DNA of 64,000 bases from Tateyamaria sp. Alg231-49 (GTDB taxonomy: Bacteria > Pseudomonadota > Alphaproteobacteria > Rhodobacterales > Rhodobacteraceae): assembly GCF_900143535.1 (NCBI RefSeq), contig NZ_FRFA01000006.1, positions 62,001 through 126,000 of the forward strand. Direction: 5' to 3'. Made by a program: the position numbers and the translations under genes. Of this stretch, positions 55,113 through 63,773 are shown in pieces. The number at the start of each line of letters is the position of its first letter. Positions within the stretch are counted from its first letter, which is position 1. The notes beneath the pieces are model-generated. The model was not told the origin of the DNA, did not search any database, and saw nothing but the letters and a program-made list of their open reading frames with translations.

Positions 55113-55970
55113 TTAAGGAAGGAATAGCCGGTCTGGGTTTGCGCACAGGATTTTTTGCCGTTCTTGGGCGCTTGTGATCGCACAGAAACTGTTGGCCAGC
55201 GCGCTTGCGTGGGGCATGGGCGCGTCGGCGAGCATCAGGTAGGGCCAGTCCGAGCCCCAGAGGCAGTGATCGGGGTTTGCGTCGACCAGGCGCCGGATCA
55301 GGGGGGTGGCGGCCTCCCAGTCGCTGGTGAACCGGTAGGGGGCGGAGAGTTTGACATAGATCTGTCCCTCGGCCAGCAGGGCGCACAGGGTGTCGATGGC
55401 CGGGGTGTTGGGGTTGAGGTCTGTGGGCCAGCCGCAGTGGTCGATCACCAGTGGCACGGGCAGGGCGCGGACATCGGCGGCGATCTGTTCGATGTGTTTG
55501 TCGGCGTGCAGCAGCATCTGGATGTGCATCCCCTGATCCGCCAGCGCTGGGGCCATGGCCAGCGCCCCGTCCCATGTCAGCACGCCGCCGTGGACATAGT
55601 TCAGGCGCACAGCGACAATATTTGCCCGCGCGAAATCTTGGATGTCCTGAGCGCTTGCCCCGTCGGGCAGCAGGCCCACGCCTTTGAACCCGTCGCCCAT
55701 TGCCTTGATCGCGGCTCGGGTGACGGTGTTGTCGGAGCCATAGAGGATCGTATGTACGATCAGACCCTTGCTGCATCCCAAGGCGGACAGGTGCGCGCGA
55801 TACATCGCCACCCAATCGTCGAAATCAAGCCCCGGTGCTGGATTCTGGACGCGGGTGGGAGACAGGGGGTGTTCGGGGCCTCCGAGCAGGTGGACATGGG
55901 CGTCCCACGCTCCGTTGGGAAATGGTGTTGCGGGCGGGGTCGGCGGGAAAGGCGGGTTTGAGTTATCCAT
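55113..55970 (-). CDS. Amidohydrolase family protein (LigI-like TIM-barrel hydrolase)
   Basis: A 285-residue metal-dependent hydrolase of the amidohydrolase_2 type. WDAHVHLLGGP carries the HxH metal motif, VIDHCGWP a further His, and LWGSDWPYLML the Asp (SDWP) typical of 2-pyrone-4,6-dicarboxylate lactonase relatives. The ATG at 55970 overlaps the ligase stop (ATGGATAA), so it is translated with the DNA ligase gene. The substrate is unknown, and the link with DNA repair genes may be only positional. Confidence 0.8.
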   Translation of the reverse strand: MDNSNPPFPPTPPATPFPNGAWDAHVHLLGGPEHPLSPTRVQNPAPGLDFDDWVAMYRAHLSALGCSKGLIVHTILYGSDNTVTRAAIKAMGDGFKGVGLLPDGASAQDIQDFARANIVAVRLNYVHGGVLTWDGALAMAPALADQGMHIQMLLHADKHIEQIAADVRALPVPLVIDHCGWPTDLNPNTPAIDTLCALLAEGQIYVKLSAPYRFTSDWEAATPLIRRLVDANPDHCLWGSDWPYLMLADAPMPHASALANSFCAITSAQERQKILCANPDRLFLP

Positions 55971-57555
55971 AGATCGCAAGCATCTCGTTCAGGTCCTCGA
56001 GGCTGTTGGCCTCGTTGATCGGTTTATCATGACGCCAGCGCAACATGCGCGGAAAGCGCAGGGCGACGCCGGATTTGTGGCGGGGCGAGGCTTGAATGCC
56101 CTCGAACGCGATCTCGAACACGTGTTCGGGCGTGACACTGCGTACTGGCCCAAACCGTTCTCGCGTGTTCTTTTTGACCCAAGCAGTGATCTTGCGAAAT
56201 TCGTCGTCTGTCAGGCCGGAATAGGCTTTGGTGAAGGGCACCAGTTCGTTTCCGTTCCAGACTGCGAAGGTAAAATCAGTGAAAAGATTGGCGCGCCGTC
56301 CATGCCCGGATTGGGCGTAGATCATGACGGCATCGATGGTCAGCGGATCCAGTTTCCATTTCCACCAGTCTCCCTTCTTGCGCCCTGTCAGATAGGGGCT
56401 GTCGAGGCGTTTGAGCATGAGCCCCTCGGCGCTGGCTGTGCGCGCTGTGCTGCGGATGTCCGCAAGCGTATCCCATGTCTTGAAAGCGATGTCCGGGGAG
56501 AGTTTGATTGCGGCCTCAATGGGAAGGGTTTTGCATAATTTTCTGAGGGTTGCGCGCCGTTCTGAAAGTGGAAGGTGGCGGATGTCGATGCCTTTCCATT
56601 CCAGCAGATCATAGGCGTAAAGAATGACGGGTGTCTCGGCCAACAGCTTTTTCGGAACCGTCTTGCGCCCGATCCGCTTTTGCAAAACGTTAAAGGATTG
56701 CGGGCCTTCGTCGCCCCAGACCAACACCTCGCCGTCCAGCACCGTGCCGTCGGGGACAAAGTCTGGAGCGCGGGCGAATTCTGGGAAGCGATCGGTCATC
56801 AACTCTTCTCCACGGGACCAGACAAAGTGCGACTTGTCGCGAATGATCAGTTGGCCGCGGATGCCGTCCCACTTCCACTCTGCCTGCCAATCCGTTGGAT
56901 TGCCTATATTTTCGACGTCATCATCAAGGCCATAGGCCAGGTAAAACGGATAGGGGCGCGAGGCATTGGCCGTTGGGTCATCGCTTGCGATCAGGGTGTC
57001 CCATGTGGTTGTGGCCGGGTCCCAATCGCCCATCAGGCGGTGGGCCATTTCCGCCTCGTCCCGCCCCGTCGCGCGGGCCAGTGCTCGGGTCATCAGTTTT
57101 TGGCTAATCCCGATGCGAAAGCCACCTGTCAGCAATTTGTTGAAGAGGAAACGTTGGGTGGTATCAAGGCTGTCCCATGCGGCGAGCACTTGCGCCTTGC
57201 GCGCGTCCTCTTCTACGTTTGAAAGGCCGCGTAACGTATTGATCCAGTGCGATAATCCATGATCTGAGTCTGAGTTGGGCTGAGGCAGAACCAGTGCGAT
57301 GGTTTCTGCCAGATCGCCGACGATGGGATAGGATTCTTCGAACAGCCAAAGCGGGATACCGGCGAATTCAGCCCCCCATTCGCGCAGTTTTGTTGTGGTC
57401 ACTGCGCGCTTTGGGCGACGTCCTGAAAAGATGGCGATGGTCCAGATCCGGTCGCTTTCGGGGGCGGTTGCGAAATAGTCCGCAAGAGCGGCGACCTTGA
57501 CCGTGGTCTTGGTCGATTGGTCGATGGCGTTGAACAGGGCGGCGAAGGACTTCAT
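55963..57555 (-). CDS. Cisplatin-type ATP-dependent DNA ligase
   Basis: A 530-residue ATP-dependent ligase. The adenylation lysine is in EWKWDGIRGQLI (KxDG variant KWDGIR) at about residue 230. Other nucleotidyltransferase motifs are DGEVLVWG, EGLMLKRLDSPY and WWKWKL. An N-terminal DNA-binding-like domain and a C-terminal OB-fold surround them. The family is known from alphaproteobacterial operons with a ligase-associated exonuclease, which here is the preceding gene overlapping by 4 bases. A repair role (cross-links, strand breaks) is from family knowledge. Confidence 0.88.
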   Translation of the reverse strand: MKSFAALFNAIDQSTKTTVKVAALADYFATAPESDRIWTIAIFSGRRPKRAVTTTKLREWGAEFAGIPLWLFEESYPIVGDLAETIALVLPQPNSDSDHGLSHWINTLRGLSNVEEDARKAQVLAAWDSLDTTQRFLFNKLLTGGFRIGISQKLMTRALARATGRDEAEMAHRLMGDWDPATTTWDTLIASDDPTANASRPYPFYLAYGLDDDVENIGNPTDWQAEWKWDGIRGQLIIRDKSHFVWSRGEELMTDRFPEFARAPDFVPDGTVLDGEVLVWGDEGPQSFNVLQKRIGRKTVPKKLLAETPVILYAYDLLEWKGIDIRHLPLSERRATLRKLCKTLPIEAAIKLSPDIAFKTWDTLADIRSTARTASAEGLMLKRLDSPYLTGRKKGDWWKWKLDPLTIDAVMIYAQSGHGRRANLFTDFTFAVWNGNELVPFTKAYSGLTDDEFRKITAWVKKNTRERFGPVRSVTPEHVFEIAFEGIQASPRHKSGVALRFPRMLRWRHDKPINEANSLEDLNEMLAIYG

Positions 57556-58550
57556 GCGGCGTCTTCGGCTTCGTCGCCGCCGAACTGGGTTGCGACGACC
57601 TGGGCGTTAAAGCCGACCTCGGTGAGGTAGCGTGCGAAGATGTCTGTGTAGCCGTGCGTGACATAGATGTTTTCGGCACCGGTTTGTTTGATGGCGTCAA
57701 GCAGTCCGGTCCAGTCGGCATGATCTGAGATGACAAAGCCCCGATCGCCAGACCGTCTGCGCCGTATCCCGCGCAGGGCCATCCAGCCGCTGGCAAATCC
57801 GGTTTCGCGCTGGCCAAACTTGCGCGCCCATGCGGAATCGAGCGCGGAGGGCGGTGCAAGGACGAGCGCGCCGGGGTGATCTTTGGGCACAATGTCTGGT
57901 CCGGCTTGGGTCGTGTGGGGCAGGGTGATCCCTTGCGCGCGCATCACCGAGTTGGTGTTTTCAATGGCCGTATGCGTCAGGATTGGCCCAATGTCGGGGT
58001 TCAGCAGCGTCAGCAACCGCTGGGCCTTGCCCAGTGCGTAACAGCCCAAGAAGGCGGTTTTTCCGGCGGTTGCGCAAGAGGACCACCAGTCGTTTATGTC
58101 TGCTGCGATGTTGCGCTGATCCTGCCAGCGAAAGACTGGCAATCCGAATGTGCTTTCGGTGATGAAGTGGTGGCATTGCACTGGCTCGAACGGGGTAGAG
58201 AGGCCATCGTCGACCACTTTGTAGTCTCCCGAGGCCACCCAGACCTCGCCTGCAACCTCGACCCTGATTTGGGCAGAGCCGGGCACGTGTCCTGCCGGGT
58301 GAAACGAGACCGTTGCGCCGCCAATTTGCCGTGTTTCCCCATAAGAGATGGTTTCGAGGGGGATTTCGCCAAGCCGGTGCCGCATGACAGGCGCGGCGAT
58401 GTCTGTGGCAAGGTATGCCCCCATTCCAGAGCGCGCATGATCCGCGTGCCCGTGCGTGATCAGCGCGCGCGCCACGGGCCGCCATGGGTCGATGTAAAAA
58501 TCGCCGGCCGGGCAGTAGATGCCCGAAGGGGTAAAGGTGAGCGTCGCCAT
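57552..58550 (-). CDS. Ligase-associated DNA exonuclease (metallo-beta-lactamase/beta-CASP-like)
   Basis: A 332-residue protein with the metallo-beta-lactamase metal motif THGHADHARSG, a further His in HPAGHVPGS and Asp in SGDYKVVDDG, and a C-terminal ISDHADWTGLLDAI with VTHGY. The layout matches the ligase-associated DNA exonuclease that pairs with the downstream ligase. Its stop overlaps the ligase start. The DEXH helicase and PdeM phosphoesterase that accompany the pair in other genomes are not in this window. Confidence 0.86.
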   Translation of the reverse strand: MATLTFTPSGIYCPAGDFYIDPWRPVARALITHGHADHARSGMGAYLATDIAAPVMRHRLGEIPLETISYGETRQIGGATVSFHPAGHVPGSAQIRVEVAGEVWVASGDYKVVDDGLSTPFEPVQCHHFITESTFGLPVFRWQDQRNIAADINDWWSSCATAGKTAFLGCYALGKAQRLLTLLNPDIGPILTHTAIENTNSVMRAQGITLPHTTQAGPDIVPKDHPGALVLAPPSALDSAWARKFGQRETGFASGWMALRGIRRRRSGDRGFVISDHADWTGLLDAIKQTGAENIYVTHGYTDIFARYLTEVGFNAQVVATQFGGDEAEDAA

Positions 58551-58588
58551 GAAGGTGAACGTAGCAGGGAAATGTCTTCGCGCCAGCC

Positions 58589-59530
58589 TCAGGCTGCGGT
58601 GTCGAAGCGGTCTGCGATGGTGTCAAAGATGGTTTTGCGCTCGGCTGAACCCTCCATCATCACCTCGTGTTCACCATTTTCAATCACGTGTAGGCCGCTG
58701 TTGGGCCAGTCTCGCATGCGGGCCTCTATCCGTCCGACATGCACGATCCGCTCGTTTGTTCCAACAAACGCGTCCGCGGGCACATTTGGTGGAGGCATAC
58801 GCGACAAAGCCAGTGTTTCGGCCAATGCCTCGCGCAGCCACAGGAAACTCGGACCACCCAGTTCAAGTTCGGGATGTGCCAGCAGTTGCTTGCGCATCAT
58901 GTCGTACATTTCGAGGTTGCTTGTCAGCAGGTTGTCTTCGTGAGGGGCTGTCAGAACGTAAGATTCTAAAACCCGTCCGGGGGGCAGGCGGTGCCCATGG
59001 CCGATCACTGGCATGACTGTGCCCAGAGCCCATGCCACGGGGCGCAGGGCAGCGGCGATCCGGATGCCCCACATGGGGCCGGTAAAGGCGGCGGCTGCCA
59101 CGTCGATCCCTTCGTAGAGTGAGCGCAGTCCGATGCAGGCACCCATGGAGTGCCCGAGCAAGTAGAAGGGTTTGGGCAAACCAAGTGTCTCGGCGGCTTT
59201 GACCATTGCCTGCACGTCCAGCTGATAGTCAGCAAAGAGGCCAACGTGCCCGATACGGTTGTCATCAAGCAGTCGGTCCGCGAGGCCTTGGCCGCGCCAG
59301 TCGACAATGATCGAGGCAAATCCGCGCTTGGCCAGATCTCCGGCTGCAGGCGCATATTTTTCGACGTATTCCGTGCGCCCGGGAAACAGCAGAACTGTCC
59401 CCTTGGCGTCGTCCGGGCGATAGACGCCCAGCCGGATGCGCACGCCATCGCTGGCATGTGCCCAGTATGCGGCCCCGTCCAGTGGTGCGGGGCACACATC
59501 TGTAAAGAGAGGGGCCGCGTCGAGGGTCAT
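58589..59530 (-). CDS. Alpha/beta hydrolase (lysophospholipase/monoglyceride lipase-like)
   Basis: A 313-residue serine hydrolase of the Hydrolase_4 type. LLFPGRTEYVEKYAPAAGDL is the oxyanion region and YLLGHSMGACIGLRSL carries the nucleophile Ser in GHSMG. The acidic residue is near AFVGTNERIVHVG and the His is in ENGEHEVMMEG. It probably hydrolyses lipids or esters. Its start overlaps the SCP2 gene stop, so both are one unit. Confidence 0.83.
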   Translation of the reverse strand: MTLDAAPLFTDVCPAPLDGAAYWAHASDGVRIRLGVYRPDDAKGTVLLFPGRTEYVEKYAPAAGDLAKRGFASIIVDWRGQGLADRLLDDNRIGHVGLFADYQLDVQAMVKAAETLGLPKPFYLLGHSMGACIGLRSLYEGIDVAAAAFTGPMWGIRIAAALRPVAWALGTVMPVIGHGHRLPPGRVLESYVLTAPHEDNLLTSNLEMYDMMRKQLLAHPELELGGPSFLWLREALAETLALSRMPPPNVPADAFVGTNERIVHVGRIEARMRDWPNSGLHVIENGEHEVMMEGSAERKTIFDTIADRFDTAA

Positions 59531-59820
59531 CAGGCCAGAACGGAGGCCAGTGACATTGCCATACCCATGTCGCCGTCAACCTTGAGCTTGCCGGTCATGA
59601 AGGCGGATGTTGGGTTGGTTTCACCCGACAGGATGGCTTTGAAGGTCTCGGCATCGGCCGAAAGGGTCACGTCCGCAGCCTCGTCTGCGGCGCGCGCACC
59701 CGAACTGTCCATCATCACAGCGCCTTCGCCTTCGATGTCAAATTTGGCAGTGCCTGAAAAATCGGCGCCGCTCAGTTTTTCATTCAGCACGACAACGGCT
59801 TCGTTTACTGTGTCACTCAT
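59530..59820 (-). CDS. SCP2 sterol-binding domain protein (96 aa)
   Basis: A 96-residue SCP2-fold lipid-binding protein. The fold's typical pattern shows as AKFDIEGEGAVMMDSSGARA, DVTLSADAETFKAILSGETN and FMTGKLKVDGDMGMAMSLAS. It may carry acyl groups or other lipids for the overlapping hydrolase. It is divergent from the TPR protein gene, with about 75 bases between. Confidence 0.87.
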   Translation of the reverse strand: MSDTVNEAVVVLNEKLSGADFSGTAKFDIEGEGAVMMDSSGARAADEAADVTLSADAETFKAILSGETNPTSAFMTGKLKVDGDMGMAMSLASVLA

Positions 59821-59894
59821 CTTTGATGCCCTTTTTGGCTTGGGCCGCGGAGACGTCTCTGGAAATTACCGTGCGGCCTGTTACATTCATGAAT

Positions 59895-60452
59895 ATGGGC
59901 ACACATCTGCGTAAACTCTACCCTGTCGTCACGGCACTTTTACTGACAGTAGGGAATTCCTTACCCGGGCACGCACAATCCTCTCTTGACGAGATGATGG
60001 AAGCGCTCCGTGAGGCCGAACCGGCAGAGGCCACGCGCCTGAGCCGCGACATCGAGCGTGAGTGGGCGAGGTCAGGCTCAACTTCGCTGGATATGCTGCT
60101 GCGCCGGGGCCGTGAGGCGCTGGAGGAAGAGCAGATCGATATCGCCATCGAACACTTTACCGCCGTGACTGATCATGCTCCCGAGTTTGCCGAAGGCTGG
60201 CACGCTAGGGCTACCGCATTTTACATGAAGGATCTTTATGGCCCTGCACTCGATGATTTGCAGCGTGCGTTGATCCTGAACCCCGACAACTACAACGCCA
60301 TCTTTGGTCTTGGCGTGATGTTGCAAGAGTTTGGCGACTATGAACGTGCGCGGGATGCCTTTGATCAGGTTCTCGACTTGCATCCGAACCACGAAAACGC
60401 CAACACGGCGCGTGAGCAGCTTAAATCCAGAGGCATAGGCCGCGAGCTTTGA
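59895..60452 (+). CDS. Periplasmic TPR-repeat protein
   Basis: A 185-residue protein with an N-terminal signal peptide (MGTHLRKLYPVVTALLLTVG, then NSLPGHAQ). At least three tetratricopeptide repeats follow: DMLLRRGREALEEEQIDIAI, EFAEGWHARATAFYMKDLYG and NYNAIFGLGVMLQEFGDYER. The ATG at 59895 fits a signal peptide best; upstream starts at 59823 and 59889 are less likely. It probably mediates protein contacts in the periplasm; no partner is indicated. Confidence 0.8.
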   Translation: MGTHLRKLYPVVTALLLTVGNSLPGHAQSSLDEMMEALREAEPAEATRLSRDIEREWARSGSTSLDMLLRRGREALEEEQIDIAIEHFTAVTDHAPEFAEGWHARATAFYMKDLYGPALDDLQRALILNPDNYNAIFGLGVMLQEFGDYERARDAFDQVLDLHPNHENANTAREQLKSRGIGREL

Positions 60453-60484
60453 TCCAAAGCACCGGGTGAAACGGGGGACGGCCC

Positions 60485-63334
60485 ATGTCGGGCGACGCGC
60501 GGGTGGTGGCCGTTTTAGGCCCCACCAATACAGGTAAAACCACTTACGCCATCGAAAGGATGCTGGGCCACCGTACAGGGGTGATCGGTCTGCCTTTGCG
60601 TCTGCTTGCACGCGAGGTTTATGACCGGATTGTTGCATTGCGCGGTCCATCGGTTGTCGCACTTGTCACCGGCGAAGAGCGCATTGTCCCCCCCCGCACC
60701 CAATATTGGGTCTGTACCGTTGAGGCGATGCCCGAGGGCATGGGTGTTGATTTCCTTGCGATTGACGAGATCCAGCTGTGCGCCGACCCTGAACGCGGCC
60801 ACGTGTTTACTGACCGCCTTTTGCGCGCGCGTGGTCTGCATGAAACGCTGTTTCTGGGCGCTGATACCATGCGTGGCCCCATCGGTGCTTTGGTGCCGGG
60901 CTTGCAATACATGCGCCGCGAGCGGATGTCGCAGCTGGTTTATTCGGGGCAGAAAAAGGTGTCGCGGATGCGCGCCCGCTCGGCCATCGTCGGGTTTTCG
61001 GTTGATAACGTCTATGCCATCGCTGAACTGATCAAGCGCCAGCGTGGCGGGGCTGCTGTCGTGATGGGCGCGCTGAGCCCGCGCACCCGCAACGCCCAAG
61101 TGGACATGTACCAGAACGGCGAGGTTGATTTTCTGGTGGCTACGGACGCCATCGGGATGGGGCTTAACCTCGACATTGACCATGTGGCGTTTTCATCGCT
61201 GACCAAGTTCGACGGGCGGCGCATGCGCCCCCTTGCGCCCAATGAGTTGGCCCAGATCGCCGGACGCGCCGGGCGCGGCCAGAAGGACGGGACATTCGGC
61301 GTCACCGGAGACGTGCGCCCCTTGGACGACGGCACGGCGCAGGCAATCATGGATCACCGATTTACCCCGGTGCAAAAGCTGCAATGGCGCAACCATGCCC
61401 TTCAGTTCGGAACGATTGATGCGTTGGTGCGGTCGTTGGAGGCCCCGCCGGATCACGAGGTTCTCGTGCGGGCGCGCGAAGCAGATGATGTCATGGCGCT
61501 GAAATCGCTGGGTGAGAGCGCCGAGGTGGTGGCGCGCTGCACCGACGGGCCGTCGGTCAAGTTGCTGTGGGATGTGTGCCGGGTGCCCGACTTCCGTGGG
61601 ATCAGCCATCAGGAACACTCCAGCCTTCTCGATGTTATCTTTCGCTATCTGCACGAGCGTGGGTCCATTCCCAACGATTGGATGGGCCGCCAGATCAAAC
61701 GGATTGACCGCACCGATGGTGACATAGATGCCGTCAGCAAAAGGCTGGCGTTTATCCGCACATGGACCTATGTGGCGCAGCGCAAAGGGTGGGTGGACGA
61801 TATAGACCATTGGCGCAGCGAGACGCGCCATGTAGAAGACCGCTTGTCAGATGCTCTTCATGAAAAGCTGACACAAAGATTTGTAGACCGGCGCACCAGT
61901 GTATTGTTGCGCCGGCTAGGCCAGAAGGAGGCCATGGTGGCCGAAGTAAATGACAATGGTGAAGTGACTGTCGAAGGCGAGTTCGTCGGCAAGTTGGACG
62001 GGTTCCGTTTCTCTCAGGACAAGGGGACAGGCGCGGCCGAAGCCAAGACGATCAAGTCGGCGGCTTTGCAGGCGCTTGCCCCTCATTTCCATCTGCGTGC
62101 GGATCGTTTTTACAACGCCCCCGACACAGAGATCGATTTCACCGAGCAAGGTGGCCTGATGTGGGGTTCCTCTGCCGTGGGCAAGCTGGTGGCGGGGTCT
62201 GACCCTCTGAAGCCACAGGTTGAAGTGTTTGTGGACGATGTTGCCGGTCCGGAGGTTGCACAGAAGGTGCAACGCCGCGCGCAGCATTTCATCGACCGCA
62301 AGGTGGCCGCCCTGTTTGAGCCTCTGCTGAACATGGAGCGCGACGAGGCTTTGACCGGTTTGGCCAAAGGCTTTGCTTTTCGTTTGATCGAGGCGCTGGG
62401 CGTGTTGCCCCGTGCCGCTGTGGCCGATGAGGTCAAAGCGCTGGATCAGGATGCGCGCGGCGCGCTGCGCAAGCATGGCATCCGCTTTGGGCAGTTCACG
62501 ATCTTTATGCCGTTGTTGCTGAAACCTGCGCCGACCCGGTTGCGTCTGGTGCTTTGGTCGCTGTCCAAGGGATTGGGCGAGTTCCCCGAATCTCCGCCCC
62601 CCGGTCTGGTCACGATACCAGCCATGACGGGTGCCGCCGACGGTGCGGACACGATGGCGGGCTACCGCAACGCGGGCGAGCGCGCGATCCGTATCGATAT
62701 GCTGGAGCGTCTTGCTGACATGCTGCGCGCCGAGGATTCGCGCGGTGGTTTTGAGGCCAAGGCCGATATGCTGTCGATCACGGGCATGACCCTGGAGCAG
62801 TTTGCTGGTCTGATGGCGGGCCTTGGGTACAAGGCCGAGAAGGGTGAGCGCGCGAAAGTGAAGCTGGCCGCCGCAGAGCCAAGCGACGCCGCAGCATCCG
62901 ATGCAAAGGACGACACTCCGACGGCAGACGCCGACACTGCCGACGCCTCGGCTGAAGCACCGGCAGCAGAAGAAACCGAAGTCGCCGAACCCGCGCCTGT
63001 CGAGGTCGAAACGTCTGAAGCCGCGCAAAGCGACGCTGCGCCTGAGACAGAGCAGAGCGAAGATGCGCCGAGCGAGGACGCGCCTGAAGTTGAAGTGTTT
63101 TATACGTTCACTTGGGGGCGCGCGCCTGCGGCCAACCGGGGTCGCCCTGCGCAAGGGGGCAAACCCCGTGGCAAAGGTGGTCAGGGTGGCAAACCCAAAG
63201 GCAAGGGTAAGGGGCCGCGCAAGGATGGCGACAAGGGCCAGAATTTCTCTGCCCGTCCACCGCGCAAAGAAAAGCCCATCGACCCGGACAATCCGTTTGC
63301 AGCGGCCTTGATGGGTTTGAAGGACAACAAGTAA
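60485..63334 (+). CDS. SUV3-like RNA helicase
   Basis: A 949-residue superfamily 2 helicase. Motif I is LGPTNTGKTTYAIERML (residues 10-26), motif II is DEIQ (not DEAD), and motifs V-VI are ATDAIGMGLNLDIDHVAFSS and QIAGRAGRGQKDGTFGV. A SUV3-type C-terminal helical region follows. The last 150 residues are low-complexity: an Ala/Glu/Asp/Pro-rich acidic part, then a Gly/Lys/Arg-rich basic part (GKPRGKGGQGGKPKGKGKGP), which is a likely RNA-binding tail. Relatives act in RNA decay. The next gene starts at the following base. Confidence 0.87.
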   Translation: MSGDARVVAVLGPTNTGKTTYAIERMLGHRTGVIGLPLRLLAREVYDRIVALRGPSVVALVTGEERIVPPRTQYWVCTVEAMPEGMGVDFLAIDEIQLCADPERGHVFTDRLLRARGLHETLFLGADTMRGPIGALVPGLQYMRRERMSQLVYSGQKKVSRMRARSAIVGFSVDNVYAIAELIKRQRGGAAVVMGALSPRTRNAQVDMYQNGEVDFLVATDAIGMGLNLDIDHVAFSSLTKFDGRRMRPLAPNELAQIAGRAGRGQKDGTFGVTGDVRPLDDGTAQAIMDHRFTPVQKLQWRNHALQFGTIDALVRSLEAPPDHEVLVRAREADDVMALKSLGESAEVVARCTDGPSVKLLWDVCRVPDFRGISHQEHSSLLDVIFRYLHERGSIPNDWMGRQIKRIDRTDGDIDAVSKRLAFIRTWTYVAQRKGWVDDIDHWRSETRHVEDRLSDALHEKLTQRFVDRRTSVLLRRLGQKEAMVAEVNDNGEVTVEGEFVGKLDGFRFSQDKGTGAAEAKTIKSAALQALAPHFHLRADRFYNAPDTEIDFTEQGGLMWGSSAVGKLVAGSDPLKPQVEVFVDDVAGPEVAQKVQRRAQHFIDRKVAALFEPLLNMERDEALTGLAKGFAFRLIEALGVLPRAAVADEVKALDQDARGALRKHGIRFGQFTIFMPLLLKPAPTRLRLVLWSLSKGLGEFPESPPPGLVTIPAMTGAADGADTMAGYRNAGERAIRIDMLERLADMLRAEDSRGGFEAKADMLSITGMTLEQFAGLMAGLGYKAEKGERAKVKLAAAEPSDAAASDAKDDTPTADADTADASAEAPAAEETEVAEPAPVEVETSEAAQSDAAPETEQSEDAPSEDAPEVEVFYTFTWGRAPAANRGRPAQGGKPRGKGGQGGKPKGKGKGPRKDGDKGQNFSARPPRKEKPIDPDNPFAAALMGLKDNK

Positions 63335-63721
63335 TTGAGCGAAGCGGGCGACAAGCTGCGTCTGGACAAATGGCTGTGGTTTGCCCGCTTTTTCAAAACA
63401 CGCTCGTTGTCGGCGGCCCGAGTGGCGGCTGGGGATGTGCGCGTGAACGCAGAGCGGGTGACCAAGCGCGCCACGACAATCCAACCGGGCGATGTGTTGA
63501 CCTTTGCCATAGGTCGTGACGTACGCATTATCGAGGTCGTGGCCATCGGTACACGGCGCGGCCCGGCGCCTGAGGCGCAAACGCTCTACAACGATATGTC
63601 CCCCGAACCAGCCCCGCGCGAAACGCCTGTTCCCGAGAACCCGAGATTTGAAGGAAAAGGGCGTCCGACCAAACGCGTGCGGCGACAGGGTGATCTTTCC
63701 CGTGCTCGCCACCTTGAATGA
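63335..63721 (+). CDS. RNA-binding S4 domain protein (HslR-like heat shock protein 15 family)
   Basis: A 128-residue protein with an S4 domain (KLRLDKWLWFARFFKTRSLS, AARVAAGDVRVNAERVTKRA, about residues 6-55) followed by a basic tail. HslR-type proteins bind stalled 50S subunits carrying peptidyl-tRNA. The start is a TTG directly after the helicase stop, with GAAGGAC inside the helicase gene as the binding site. The two genes are therefore coupled. Confidence 0.83.
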   Translation: MSEAGDKLRLDKWLWFARFFKTRSLSAARVAAGDVRVNAERVTKRATTIQPGDVLTFAIGRDVRIIEVVAIGTRRGPAPEAQTLYNDMSPEPAPRETPVPENPRFEGKGRPTKRVRRQGDLSRARHLE

Positions 63722-63773
63722 TACGTCATGCTCATTTACCTAAGCCGCTGAACCGCATCACACGAGCCCCTGC

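Noticed and set aside
61916-63712. 598-codon minus-strand frame across the helicase 3' half
   Set aside because: Antisense to the helicase and S4 genes; Arg/Gly/His-rich without motifs.
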